This document shows, in pieces, positions 45,079-53,412 of a stretch of 64,000 bases of DNA. The stretch is from Maribacter arenosus. GTDB lineage: Bacteria > Bacteroidota > Bacteroidia > Flavobacteriales > Flavobacteriaceae. The notes under the pieces are model-generated. The model was not told the origin of the DNA. It searched no databases and saw nothing but the letters and a program-made list of their open reading frames with translations. Both the position numbers and the translations under genes were made by a program. Position 1 is the stretch's first letter; each line of letters starts with the position of its first letter. Where the stretch lies: assembly GCF_014610845.1 (NCBI RefSeq), contig NZ_JABTCG010000003.1, positions 496,001 to 560,000 on the forward strand, given 5' to 3'.

Positions 45079-46098
45079 ATGAACCATAAATTCATATTTA
45101 CTTCCCTAACCCGAATTTCCGATTTGGCAGAAAAGGAATTCGATCTTAAAAAAATCGACCTTAAATATTGGGAAACTGGTGATTATGTAATGGCCAAGAT
45201 TTCAGACCCAGGTAGTAATACCCTGCTGCTCGAACTTCCAAATGGCCGTATGCGGGGCATCATTGGTGGGGAAAAAATCATTGGTGCACTGGGAGAAAGA
45301 TTTGCGACCTTGGAAGCAACAGGGACTTGGAAAAAAGTCGGTGAAGACATGAAAATGCACGTACTAACTGGGGCTGGACTTTTTGGTAAGCTAACCTCCA
45401 AATCGGCTTTCATACCTAACATGATGGAAGTGGTTTATAGGGGCCACAGTTTCCGAAAAGGTAAAAAACTCACTATGTCAAGTTTTGTAGAACCTGTTGT
45501 GGAAATTCCCTTTAGAACACCAGTGGTACTCTTTGTCGGGACTTCCATGTCCGCAGGGAAAACAACCTCTGCCCGCATTGTCACTAATTTGTTCAAGTTG
45601 GCGGGTTATAAAGTGGCAGGTGCCAAACTTTCCGGGGCCGGCCGTTACAAAGATATCCTGGCCATAAAGGATGTGGGCGCTGATACGGTATTGGATTTCG
45701 TAGATGCGGGACTACCCTCCTCAATCTATCCTAAGGAAAAATATAAAGCTATATTGAAACAATTATTGAGTCGAATTGCAATTCAAAAAGCCGATATAGC
45801 GATTATCGAAATCGGAGCCTCGCCATTGGAACCTTACAATGGCGATATCGCCATTAAAGCTATAAAGGATAACATAAAATGCACAATTTTGGCGGCTTCT
45901 GACCCTTATGCTGTTCACGGGCTTATGAAGGCATTTGGGATTATCCCCGATATTGTCACAGGCATTACTTCAAATACCTTGGCCGGAATTGCGATGGTTG
46001 AGCGGCTTTGTAACGTGAAAGCATTGAATTTGATAGATTCCAGTACAACGAAAGAGCTAAAGCATATACTTTACAACAAAACAGGCCTGGCCTTATGA
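45079..46098 (+). CDS. DUF1611-type P-loop protein
   Basis: 339 residues. The P-loop GTSMSAGKTT (154-163) is followed by SARIVTNLFKLAGYKVAGAK and LSGAGRYKDILA, as in the DUF1611 family, and VDAGLPSSIY and IEIGASPLEPYNGD follow. The N-terminal 140 residues are an extra beta-rich domain. One DUF1611 member, DgcN, acts in D-glutamate catabolism, but whether this one does is unknown. It starts 11 nt after the M20 gene and ends the operon. Confidence 0.8.
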   Translation: MNHKFIFTSLTRISDLAEKEFDLKKIDLKYWETGDYVMAKISDPGSNTLLLELPNGRMRGIIGGEKIIGALGERFATLEATGTWKKVGEDMKMHVLTGAGLFGKLTSKSAFIPNMMEVVYRGHSFRKGKKLTMSSFVEPVVEIPFRTPVVLFVGTSMSAGKTTSARIVTNLFKLAGYKVAGAKLSGAGRYKDILAIKDVGADTVLDFVDAGLPSSIYPKEKYKAILKQLLSRIAIQKADIAIIEIGASPLEPYNGDIAIKAIKDNIKCTILAASDPYAVHGLMKAFGIIPDIVTGITSNTLAGIAMVERLCNVKALNLIDSSTTKELKHILYNKTGLAL

Positions 46099-46165
46099 AA
46101 AATGAAAATAAGGGCTTCAGCGATTTGATATTGAGGTTTTTCAGCTTTGTTACTGAATATAATTG

Positions 46166-46192
46166 TTGTAACTTTAAGAGAAGGTGTTACAA
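46166..46192. repeat. Inverted repeat TTGTAAC-N13-GTTACAA upstream of slipin
   Basis: Seven-base arms TTGTAAC (46166-46172) and GTTACAA (46186-46192) are perfect. It lies 132-158 nt upstream of the slipin ATG. A protein-binding site or a hairpin are both possible. Confidence 0.4.
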
Positions 46193-46323
46193 TCGGTTTT
46201 TTGAAGTGTATACTACCTTTTTAGACTTATTTTCAATAGTAAATTAGGGTATAAAGAAATCTTTATAGAACAATTAATTGGTTTGAGAATAATTCAATAG
46301 TAATGTAACGTAATATCAAGATT

Positions 46324-47067
46324 ATGAATCCAATAGCATTATTTACCATTATCGTAGTTGTGATCCTGTTTGCAGGAATCCGAATTGTTTTCGAGTATAA
46401 AAGAGCATTGAAATTCCGTTTTGGGAAGTATGTCAAAACCCTTCAGCCCGGTTTTCGATGGATTATTCCATTGGTAGAGACCATTCAGGTGGTCGATATT
46501 CGGGTGATCACTATCAATATAGTATCCCAAGAGGTAATGACCGAGGACAATGTTCCATGTAGTATTGATGGGGTGGTATTTTTTAAAATCAGCGATCCTG
46601 AAAAGGCCGTTCTCGAAGTTGAGGAATACAACTTTGCTATTACCCAACTTTCCCAAGCCGCACTTAGGGATGTGTGTGGTAAGGTGGAATTGGATACCAT
46701 TCTATCAAAACGGGAGGAAATGGGTAAGAATATCAAAAGTATTGTGGAAACCGAGACCCATCATTGGGGCATTGAGATCATTGATGTAAAGATCAAGGAT
46801 ATTCAACTTCCTGAAAATATGAGACGAATGATGGCCAATCAGGCCGAAGCCGAAAGATCCAGAAGGGCAAGGATCATTCTTGCGGAAGCCGAAAACCAAG
46901 CGGCAGCCAAACTTCTAGAGGCAGGTCTTCAAATCGATAAATCACCATCGGCCATTAAGCTGAGATTATACCAGACCCTATCGAATATAGCGGCGGAAAA
47001 GAATTCGACCATTCTATTCCCATTCCCAGAAGAGGTCTTGCCCCGGCCCAAGAAAAAAGAGGATTAA
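46324..47067 (+). CDS. Slipin (SPFH/Band 7 family) protein
   Basis: 247 residues. An N-terminal membrane helix (about 4-22) precedes the SPFH domain with ALKFRFGKYVKTLQPGFRWI, TINIVSQEVMTEDNVPCSID and the stomatin-like VELDTILSKREEMGKNIK. A helical region (QAEAERSRRARIILAEAENQ) then oligomerises. Slipins form membrane rafts or scaffolds with proteases; NfeD, a common partner, is not adjacent. It is a single-gene unit in the block of stress-related genes. Confidence 0.94.
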   Translation: MNPIALFTIIVVVILFAGIRIVFEYKRALKFRFGKYVKTLQPGFRWIIPLVETIQVVDIRVITINIVSQEVMTEDNVPCSIDGVVFFKISDPEKAVLEVEEYNFAITQLSQAALRDVCGKVELDTILSKREEMGKNIKSIVETETHHWGIEIIDVKIKDIQLPENMRRMMANQAEAERSRRARIILAEAENQAAAKLLEAGLQIDKSPSAIKLRLYQTLSNIAAEKNSTILFPFPEEVLPRPKKKED

Positions 47068-47137
47068 TCAGGCAAAGCAAGACGTTCAGTGAATAAGAGC
47101 TTTGGTAAAGAGGAACCCACCCCTGTTTTTATCAACC

Positions 47138-47647
47138 TTATTTTTGAATATTAACAGAAATTGAGGCGCCTTTTTCATCCCCCATGAGCATGACCGCAAG
47201 TTTGCCTTTTTCTGCGGCAAAGTGCGTGCCTGTTCCTGCTGTTGTGGTAAAGCTTATTTCGAAGTTATTATCTTCAAGTTCTTTTTTATAGTTTTCAATT
47301 GCTTTCTGTGTTACATCCTCAAAGATGACTACCCAATTTTTACCATCCACCATATCCTGGGTGTTTACTACTACAATATTACCTTCTTTGAATTCTGGTA
47401 CATCGTTGGGTATTTCATTAGGCCATTCGTGCTTGGTCGCATCCGTGGTAAATGTACCCTCATCGGTTTTGATGACTATTTTTTCATCATCGATGTCAAC
47501 ATCGGCATTATCACCAATGGATTTCTCTATCAATTTTTCCTGGGTTTTTTCCGCTGCTCTTTTGCAGGAATAAAAAAGACCGGTAATCGTTAAAAGCACG
47601 AACAACGGTATCACAAGTTTCACCGAATTTACATGTACATTTTTCAT
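47138..47647 (-). CDS. Lipoprotein of unknown function with a candidate operator
   Basis: 169 residues. A signal peptide ends in the lipobox GLFYSC, with C28 the lipidated residue and KRAAEK after it. The mature part is acidic and beta-rich (VDIDDEKIVIKTDEGTFTTD; VPEFKEGNIVVVNTQDM; VVIFEDVTQKAIENYKKELE) and ends NIQK. No known domain is recognised. It is monocistronic and convergent with slipin. Its promoter carries one of the best copies of the operator motif (module 4). Confidence 0.8.
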   Translation of the reverse strand: MKNVHVNSVKLVIPLFVLLTITGLFYSCKRAAEKTQEKLIEKSIGDNADVDIDDEKIVIKTDEGTFTTDATKHEWPNEIPNDVPEFKEGNIVVVNTQDMVDGKNWVVIFEDVTQKAIENYKKELEDNNFEISFTTTAGTGTHFAAEKGKLAVMLMGDEKGASISVNIQK

Positions 47648-47687
47648 GGGATTGTTTTTATGGATTACTTCCGAGGTTTAATACTGT

Positions 47688-47730
47688 TAAAACTAGGGTG
47701 ACCGCTGACCTTTTGCAATGATTTGGATCA
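47688..47730 (-). promoter_or_regulatory. Operator-promoter module 4 (lipoprotein gene)
   Basis: TGATTTGGATCA (47719-47730, within AATGATTTGGATCATT), an exact match to the FNR core TGAT-N4-ATCA. On the reverse strand, after 23 nt, TAGTTTTA (47688-47695) is the -7 box. The ATG is 40 nt further. Confidence 0.65.
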
Positions 47731-47789
47731 TTTACGTGGGACTTCAAGTAAATATTAATAGACGAATGGGCTATAATAAAAAATAGAAT

Positions 47790-48530
47790 CTAATTATTAA
47801 AAAAAAATTCTAAACGCAGACTTCCCCAGCATATATGCCAAACGAGATAGTACAATAACCTTAAGGCATACATGCTCATAAAACCAAAATTCTTAAAAGC
47901 CAAAAGCTGTATTGTGTTGAATAGGAAAAGATTGATCCAAACCGTAGCCATTGACCATGTTGGATAGGAACCCATAAATAGGACCTGATACGTAGGCTCG
48001 AACATCGCCACTATCAAAATACAGATTAAAAGAAGTTTTGAATAGGGTACATTTTTAAAGATAGTTGTAGTAACCAATAAAAAGACGGAAACAGGAACGA
48101 TATGAAAAAGAATTTCCACTAGAAAAGCTATCGTAGGATAAAACAAAAGCGATTCCGGAAACAACATGTTCATATCTTCCGGATACACAATCAGCAAATC
48201 TACACCTATTGCTATTGATGCAAATATCAAGGTAAGTACTTTGTAGGGAATCAAACTTTTAATGGGATACCTCTTGTAGATTGCAAACCATCCTTGGAAC
48301 AGTAGATACGACAATGCTAAAAAACTTAATATACTGCTTAACAAGAAGATTTTGAAGGCTGATATTTCCCCAAAAAATCGCTGAAAAAATGAATTGCTAA
48401 AACTGGATAAAAACCCGACTCCGCATAGCACTAGGATAATGAGTATGCCAAGAGCTATAAATTGTTTTCTATGGGAAGCTAGCCAAGTAATAAAAGGAAT
48501 CATTTTTCTTTTCTTGTAAACAAGCATCAA
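47790..48530 (-). CDS. Polytopic membrane protein of unknown function
   Basis: 246 residues, about seven hydrophobic helices (first at 25-45, last near 220-235), ending RLEFFFNN. No signature motif is recognised. A methionine at residue 10 (MIPFITWLASHRKQ) is an alternative start, which would put the ATG at 48503. It stands alone, without an obvious promoter or operator. Confidence 0.7.
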   Translation of the reverse strand: MMLVYKKRKMIPFITWLASHRKQFIALGILIILVLCGVGFLSSFSNSFFQRFFGEISAFKIFLLSSILSFLALSYLLFQGWFAIYKRYPIKSLIPYKVLTLIFASIAIGVDLLIVYPEDMNMLFPESLLFYPTIAFLVEILFHIVPVSVFLLVTTTIFKNVPYSKLLLICILIVAMFEPTYQVLFMGSYPTWSMATVWINLFLFNTIQLLAFKNFGFMSMYALRLLYYLVWHICWGSLRLEFFFNN

Positions 48531-48661
48531 GATTATCCAAAAATCGTTCGTCTTAAATTTCCGATTTGATGAAAGATAAATTTGCTATCCTTGCCAATTT
48601 TCGATTTAATCTTGAATTCACGGTAATAACCGCGACTCATACCGTCATGGGCTTAATAGTG

Positions 48662-49123
48662 TCAATGGTTTTCATTCGCCTTTTTTTTGGCATTTATTCG
48701 TAACGTCCAAATGACGATTACCCCAATGACCCCCAATGCTGACAACACCGAGGCAAAGTAGACTAATTCCCAGTTCCAATACAATGCTTCCTTCCCAGGG
48801 CGAACATCAAAATCAGTCCACGGACCGGCACGCCCGATTACAAAAATGAGCACTCGAACGGCATGTAAAATTGCGGCCGAGGTCCCAAGGCGTAATGGAA
48901 TGCGGTCTTCATTTTTAGTATTGGCAATAAACCATCTTACCGAGGTTAACATACACGCCAGATCGATCAATAGTTCAAGAATCAACAATGCGGATACCCA
49001 CCAAACGAGCACCTCTAAAGCACCTTGAAATAGCATGATAATCGTTCGTGCCATCAAAATGCCAGCTCCTAGGAACAAAAGGAGTGCATATATCCTTTGT
49101 CTTGAGAACAAAGCCGTTATCAT
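48662..49123 (-). CDS. Four-helix membrane protein of unknown function
   Basis: 153 residues, four hydrophobic helices (about 8-28, 35-60, 85-100, 118-143) and a short basic tail. The start overlaps the stop of the upstream gene in an ATGA, so it is coupled to it. No domain is recognised. It is the last gene of the GNAT-AlkD-CC-protein unit. Confidence 0.75.
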   Translation of the reverse strand: MITALFSRQRIYALLLFLGAGILMARTIIMLFQGALEVLVWWVSALLILELLIDLACMLTSVRWFIANTKNEDRIPLRLGTSAAILHAVRVLIFVIGRAGPWTDFDVRPGKEALYWNWELVYFASVLSALGVIGVIVIWTLRINAKKKANENH

Positions 49124-49644
49124 CGCTCAAGCTCAGCAAATAGCACCATGTAATTGTGCGCTACCTCCTTTGCACATTTTGGGCAATATGCATAATGGAC
49201 AAAATAGTTTTTAGCCTTCTTTTTTCGCTGTTCCAGATAGGCATCCATCTGTTTAATGAATTTGGGTATGTTTTTATACGCTCCATCGAAAACCTTGGTC
49301 ATGAATGTACCCGAAAGTGTCGTATTGTTCGCCTCTGGAACCGTGCCGGTAACCGCCAAATAGATTTCCCCCTTAAATGGACTAAGATCTGTGAACAAAA
49401 GCAATGTTTCCGTCCTATCGGGATTTAGTTTTTCCGAATCTTGGGCCAGTTTCATCATTTTGGTCACTTTTTTGCCGATCATAGGTGGATAAGGGATATG
49501 AAATAATTCGGGTATGGTTTCTTTAATAAATTTCTTTTGGTTCCACACAAAAGTTTTTTCATCCCACTTATCTGGATGAAATGTAGGGCAGCATTCTTCC
49601 GTTTTTCGTAAGACTTTTGTTTCCTTTTTGATTTTTGCTTCCAT
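49120..49644 (-). CDS. Cysteine-containing conserved protein (hydrolase-like of the flavobacteria)
   Basis: 174 residues, soluble. C18-C19 lie in EECCPTFHPDKWDEKTF, and a CPKC motif (C154, C157) near the C terminus could bind a metal with them. Similar proteins in the phylum, as I recall, are annotated only as hydrolases. It follows the DNA-alkylation-repair-like gene by 19 nt and overlaps the next gene in an ATGA. The function is not known. Confidence 0.7.
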   Translation of the reverse strand: MEAKIKKETKVLRKTEECCPTFHPDKWDEKTFVWNQKKFIKETIPELFHIPYPPMIGKKVTKMMKLAQDSEKLNPDRTETLLLFTDLSPFKGEIYLAVTGTVPEANNTTLSGTFMTKVFDGAYKNIPKFIKQMDAYLEQRKKKAKNYFVHYAYCPKCAKEVAHNYMVLFAELER

Positions 49645-49663
49645 GATTCTTTTTTACAACTTT

Positions 49664-50389
49664 TTAAACTATATTTTTTGTCTTTCTGAATTTCTTTCTG
49701 TATTCCTTATCCATCTTTTCAGTGGCATATTGTACGATTAGGCGTCCACATTGGTCTTTCCATTTAAACAAAAAATTCTTGATTTCGTTGGGCCATTTTT
49801 TCCATAGCCCACGTAATAAGGTCCCGACGCCTTTCTGTACATTTTGGGAATCATCTAACATCAATGGTTCGATGACCGGTAGTGCGGTCTCTGTCGCCAA
49901 TCCTTCTTTTACCATCTCTATCAAGGTTACAGGTACTGCCCTTCTTTTCCATTCCGAATCCGAAGTGTTCCATTCTTTTAGTTTTTCGTACGTAATAATC
50001 TTGTCTTTCAAGAAATTGGAAAGCACCAACATGCATAAAACATCGGTGGTTGCCCAATTATCGATGCCTATTTCAAACCATTTTCCCATTCGGTCAAAAG
50101 CTGCTGGTGTAAATTTCACTCTTTGCGATGCCACAAAGGCGATGGCAAGGGATTTTTCCTCAAACCTTCCCACTTGCATCAATCTATCCCCCAGATCCAG
50201 ATATTTTTCAAGTGTCATCTCTTTATTCCATTCGCGCATCCAAATATCCCGTTGGTTTTCAAATATTTTAGTTTCAATCCCATATCCATCAAAACCCTCT
50301 TTGAAATACCTGGAATATTTATGAATGATTTCTTGATTTGAATTTTTCAAACAAAATTCCCGAATCTCTTTTTGTTTTTTATCAATCAT
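49664..50389 (-). CDS. DNA alkylation repair protein, AlkD-like HEAT-repeat fold
   Basis: 241 residues, all helical. The pattern WEIGIDNWATTDVLC-like (FEIGIDNWATTDVLCML) and SEWKRRAVPVTLIEM, with HEAT-like helix pairs, is that of AlkD-type DNA glycosylases, which remove alkylated bases (3-methyladenine, 7-methylguanine) without flipping them. The conserved Trp and Asp of DNWATTD and the Arg of WKRRA are the usual substrate-contact positions. It is preceded by a GNAT gene and followed by a CC-protein gene, all on one strand. Confidence 0.85.
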   Translation of the reverse strand: MIDKKQKEIREFCLKNSNQEIIHKYSRYFKEGFDGYGIETKIFENQRDIWMREWNKEMTLEKYLDLGDRLMQVGRFEEKSLAIAFVASQRVKFTPAAFDRMGKWFEIGIDNWATTDVLCMLVLSNFLKDKIITYEKLKEWNTSDSEWKRRAVPVTLIEMVKEGLATETALPVIEPLMLDDSQNVQKGVGTLLRGLWKKWPNEIKNFLFKWKDQCGRLIVQYATEKMDKEYRKKFRKTKNIV

Positions 50390-50415
50390 TTTTTGTATTT
50401 ACAATGTTATGGGAA

Positions 50416-51180
50416 CTAGCTAAGCAGTTCTTTTTTTAGAATGTTTCGGAAACGGGTAGCACTGATGTAATGGTCCTCCAACAATTTTCCGTTATGTAAT
50501 AGACTGAAAACGCCATAGCCGGATGGCGCTCGTTTTGCTTCCTCTGCCGTGCTTATTTTTTCCAACTTTAATTCAATCCCATTGTCCGTGGCAACATTCA
50601 AAAGGGCTTCTACAGATTTTTCGTGCCATGGGCACTGATCCGCATAAAGCAAATGCCAACCACGGTACTTCTTCTGTTGGGTTGTCCAGTCGAACAATTT
50701 TGGATCGGGAGCTGTCGTATCCCATTTTTTAGATAACAATTCAAAACGACCTTTGCCATCAACTTCCATAAATCCGTTCTTTTCAAAAAGGCTTTTATTG
50801 GCAATCCAAGCCCCTTTACTGGTCATTGTACAGACGCCGGCGAACCCTAATTCCTGGGCGTCTTTTTCCGCTTCGTTGATGAGCAATGACCCGTATCCCT
50901 TGTGACGATTTTTTTTTGAATATACGTACATGCAATGTATGAACATGAAAGTATCGGCATCTACAGGTCGCCATGCATATTCAATTGGTACATATTCTAT
51001 AAACCCAATCATTTTACCACTATCGTCCTTAAGTATTTTTATACGCAATCCTTCTTTATACCGTTTTTCGAACCAAATTCGTTTGCAGGTAAATCCAGGA
51101 TTAGTAATATCCTTGACACAAAAGAGCGTTTCTTCCATTACGTTTTCAGGTGTTACTTCTCTGATTTTTGTTATTTCCAT
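50416..51180 (-). CDS. GNAT acetyltransferase fused to a YoaP-like domain
   Basis: 254 residues. The GNAT domain covers about 1-150, with the acetyl-CoA loop region KNRHKGYGSLLINEAEKDA (R/Q-x2-G-x-G/A type) and FEKNGFMEVD. The C-terminal 90 residues match the YoaP-like thioredoxin-type domain, with LLYADQCPWHEKSVEALLNV, where the single cysteine replaces the usual redox pair. It is the first gene of a four-gene unit and is followed 26 nt later by the AlkD-like gene. The substrate is unknown. Confidence 0.85.
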   Translation of the reverse strand: MEITKIREVTPENVMEETLFCVKDITNPGFTCKRIWFEKRYKEGLRIKILKDDSGKMIGFIEYVPIEYAWRPVDADTFMFIHCMYVYSKKNRHKGYGSLLINEAEKDAQELGFAGVCTMTSKGAWIANKSLFEKNGFMEVDGKGRFELLSKKWDTTAPDPKLFDWTTQQKKYRGWHLLYADQCPWHEKSVEALLNVATDNGIELKLEKISTAEEAKRAPSGYGVFSLLHNGKLLEDHYISATRFRNILKKELLS

Positions 51181-51403
51181 TTATAAATTGTTTACGACTT
51201 TTTTTTTAGATGAAGTTCTATCCTTTCTGTATTTTATATACTGTCTGATTGCGGTTTATCTTGTCGCAAATAACACTTGTAGCTGAACTTGGTAATACAA
51301 AGACAATTGCCCTATTTTCCCTTACCACCTTGGTACTTTTTAAGGAAATGTCTTATTCTAAGTTCCTATTTTTTAATTACACCGCTTTAGGTTAAGAAGT
51401 TAA

Positions 51404-52165
51404 TCAGGAAGCAACCATACCGCCATCGATGACGTAAGTGCTTCCGGTGATAAATTTGCTCTCATCTGAAGCTAGGAATAGTACCAAATCAGCTATTTCC
51501 TCTACTTCCGCATAGCGTCCGAAGGGTACACCTGCCTCAAAGCCTTTTTTCGCCTTTTGGGCATTATCCGGTGAAATATCCTTTTCTATCGAGCGCATCA
51601 TACGTGTATTTACGGGACCCGGATGAATCGTATTTACGCGTATGTTTCTTACGGCGGACTCAAGGGCTGCAACCCTCATAATGCCAATAACACCATGCTT
51701 GCTGGTCGTAAAGGCCCCTAAACCTGAAAAACCCTTTAATCCTGCAACGGAGGAGGTGATGATAACACTACCACCTTCATTCATTCTGGGAATAGCATAT
51801 TTACATCCCAACCAAACCCCTTTCAGGTTGATGGCTATGACCGAATCGAACATATCTTCGGGGTAATCCGCTATGGGTCTGAATGGGCCCTCTACACCTG
51901 CATTGGCAAAGAGGATATCAATGTTCCCAAAGTGGTCCATGGTTTTCTGAACGTAGTGTATGGTATCTGCCGATTTTGATACATCTGCGACGGAATAGTG
52001 CGCATTATCGGTATTTAGATAGGCTACGGCCTTTCGTAATGTACTTTCTGTACGGCCTACCAGCATTACTTTGGCACCTTCATCCAAGAACAACCTGCTA
52101 GTTGCCAACCCTATACCGCCAGCACCACCCGTGATAATTGCAACTTTGTTCTTTAAGCGTTGCAT
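51404..52165 (-). CDS. Short-chain dehydrogenase/reductase lacking the catalytic tyrosine
   Basis: 253 residues, the classical SDR size. NAD(P) motif TGGAGGIG (12-19), NAG (88-90), N113 in AINLKG and S139 are present. The catalytic YxxxK reads F152-T-T-S-K156 (GLGAFTTSKHGV), so the tyrosine is a phenylalanine by one base. The C-terminal signature GSTYVIDGGM is intact. It closes the DUF2267-WG unit, 13 nt after the WG gene. Activity is doubtful unless another residue takes over. Confidence 0.88.
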   Translation of the reverse strand: MQRLKNKVAIITGGAGGIGLATSRLFLDEGAKVMLVGRTESTLRKAVAYLNTDNAHYSVADVSKSADTIHYVQKTMDHFGNIDILFANAGVEGPFRPIADYPEDMFDSVIAINLKGVWLGCKYAIPRMNEGGSVIITSSVAGLKGFSGLGAFTTSKHGVIGIMRVAALESAVRNIRVNTIHPGPVNTRMMRSIEKDISPDNAQKAKKGFEAGVPFGRYAEVEEIADLVLFLASDESKFITGSTYVIDGGMVAS

Positions 52166-52178
52166 GGCCTGCGGACTG

Positions 52179-52820
52179 TTAAAGGTTTAGGTTCAATTTT
52201 TTTACACTCCACTTATTATCCTCTGTTTTGAATTCAAGAAGATCTTTACCTATCAATTTGGCCCTCAATTTAGGTACTTCATACCTCCGTTTAGCCGTTA
52301 AGGCATGTTCCCTCTCCATGATCGGCCAGACTATTTCACCATTGATATTTACAACAACTTCAGTAAAGATGTATTCAACAATATCCAGTTTAATTTCATT
52401 TTGTCCTTGGTACATTTCACGGACATAAATGCCTATGGCGTTTTCTTGATCAAATTCGGTTATATTCAAATACTCGGGTTGAATGACGATTTCACCGGAA
52501 GTATCTATAAAACCATAGAAAGGAATGTTGTTCACTTTTAATTTTTGGATCATACATCGTCCGTTTTTGAATTGCGGATAGCGGATACCCAAAACTCCTG
52601 GAATACTGGTATCGGCATCTTGGTTCCATACCAAATCATCCCTGAAATCAATGACCATTTGGGCATTTTCATTAATAAATCCCCATTGGTTTCCAACACG
52701 AACCGCGGCCAAGCCTTCATTAAACGGGGCAATTTCATCATAGACCGGATTCTCGGTCTGTGCACTTGCCGCAAAGGGGAGGAATAAAAGCAGCAAAAGC
52801 CAACTTATACTATATTTCAT
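52179..52820 (-). CDS. WG-repeat secreted protein
   Basis: 213 residues. A signal peptide (1-20, ending AASA) is followed by two clear WG-type beta hairpins: FNEGLAAVRVGNQWGFIN and FKNGRCMIQKLKVNN with FYGFIDTSGEIVIQPEYL. WG repeats occur in secreted or surface bacteroidotal proteins of unknown role. It is the middle gene of a unit with DUF2267 and SDR genes (26 nt and 13 nt spacing). Confidence 0.85.
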   Translation of the reverse strand: MKYSISWLLLLLFLPFAASAQTENPVYDEIAPFNEGLAAVRVGNQWGFINENAQMVIDFRDDLVWNQDADTSIPGVLGIRYPQFKNGRCMIQKLKVNNIPFYGFIDTSGEIVIQPEYLNITEFDQENAIGIYVREMYQGQNEIKLDIVEYIFTEVVVNINGEIVWPIMEREHALTAKRRYEVPKLRAKLIGKDLLEFKTEDNKWSVKKLNLNL

Positions 52821-52846
52821 CGTTTTGTTTTTTATGTTAAACGTTC

Positions 52847-53299
52847 TTAGAACATGATATTGGAATAGATCATGGTTTTGAGATCTTTGGGTAAGCCATC
52901 CCTTATATCTTCCATTTCTCCCAAGGAGACGTATTTTCTTAATAGAATGAACGTGGTATCGATATACTGCTCGGCTACTTCATCGTTATATTCAAAATCA
53001 TTGATTGCCGCAGGCCCATCATGTTTACGGACCAAATCCACAAAGTCTGCCATCTGTTTAATTTTTGGCCGTTCTTTTTTAATAGTCCATCCGTTGACAT
53101 AAACAGCTTTTAAAAACATTGGGAATTGGGCAATGAGCTGTAGGGATTCCGCCGTGGGTATAATATCCCTGAGGGCATGTAGTATGGCAGATAATATTCT
53201 ACCTGCTTTATCTGTATCCTTGCCAAGGTTCATTTCCTTGGCATAATTCTTAAGAAAGGTGTTGCCTTCCGCTGCGTATTGATTAAAATTTAGTGCCAT
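52847..53299 (-). CDS. DUF2267 domain protein
   Basis: 150 residues, helical and soluble. It begins MALNFNQYAAEGNTFLKNYA and has the DUF2267 pattern (DKAGRILSAILHALRDIIPT, AESLQLIAQFPMFLKAVYVN). DUF2267 proteins are stress-linked with no known biochemistry. It is the first gene of a three-gene unit and has an operator-promoter module upstream (module 5). Confidence 0.9.
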   Translation of the reverse strand: MALNFNQYAAEGNTFLKNYAKEMNLGKDTDKAGRILSAILHALRDIIPTAESLQLIAQFPMFLKAVYVNGWTIKKERPKIKQMADFVDLVRKHDGPAAINDFEYNDEVAEQYIDTTFILLRKYVSLGEMEDIRDGLPKDLKTMIYSNIMF

Positions 53300-53322
53300 G
53301 ATTTTTAGTTTTAAGTGTAGCT

Positions 53323-53365
53323 TAAATTTGGCAACTAAAACTTTAATTACAAATGATTTAGGTCA
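53323..53365 (-). promoter_or_regulatory. Operator-promoter module 5 (DUF2267 operon)
   Basis: TGATTTAGGTCA (53354-53365, within ATGATTTAGGTCAT). On the reverse strand, after 23 nt, CAAATTTA (53323-53330) is a weak -7 match. The operator word is nearly the same as those of modules 3 and 4, which supports it despite the poor -7. Confidence 0.5.
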
Positions 53366-53412
53366 TGTAAGCACGAATAATTCGAAGATACTATGCATTT
53401 TGTGATTTCGAC

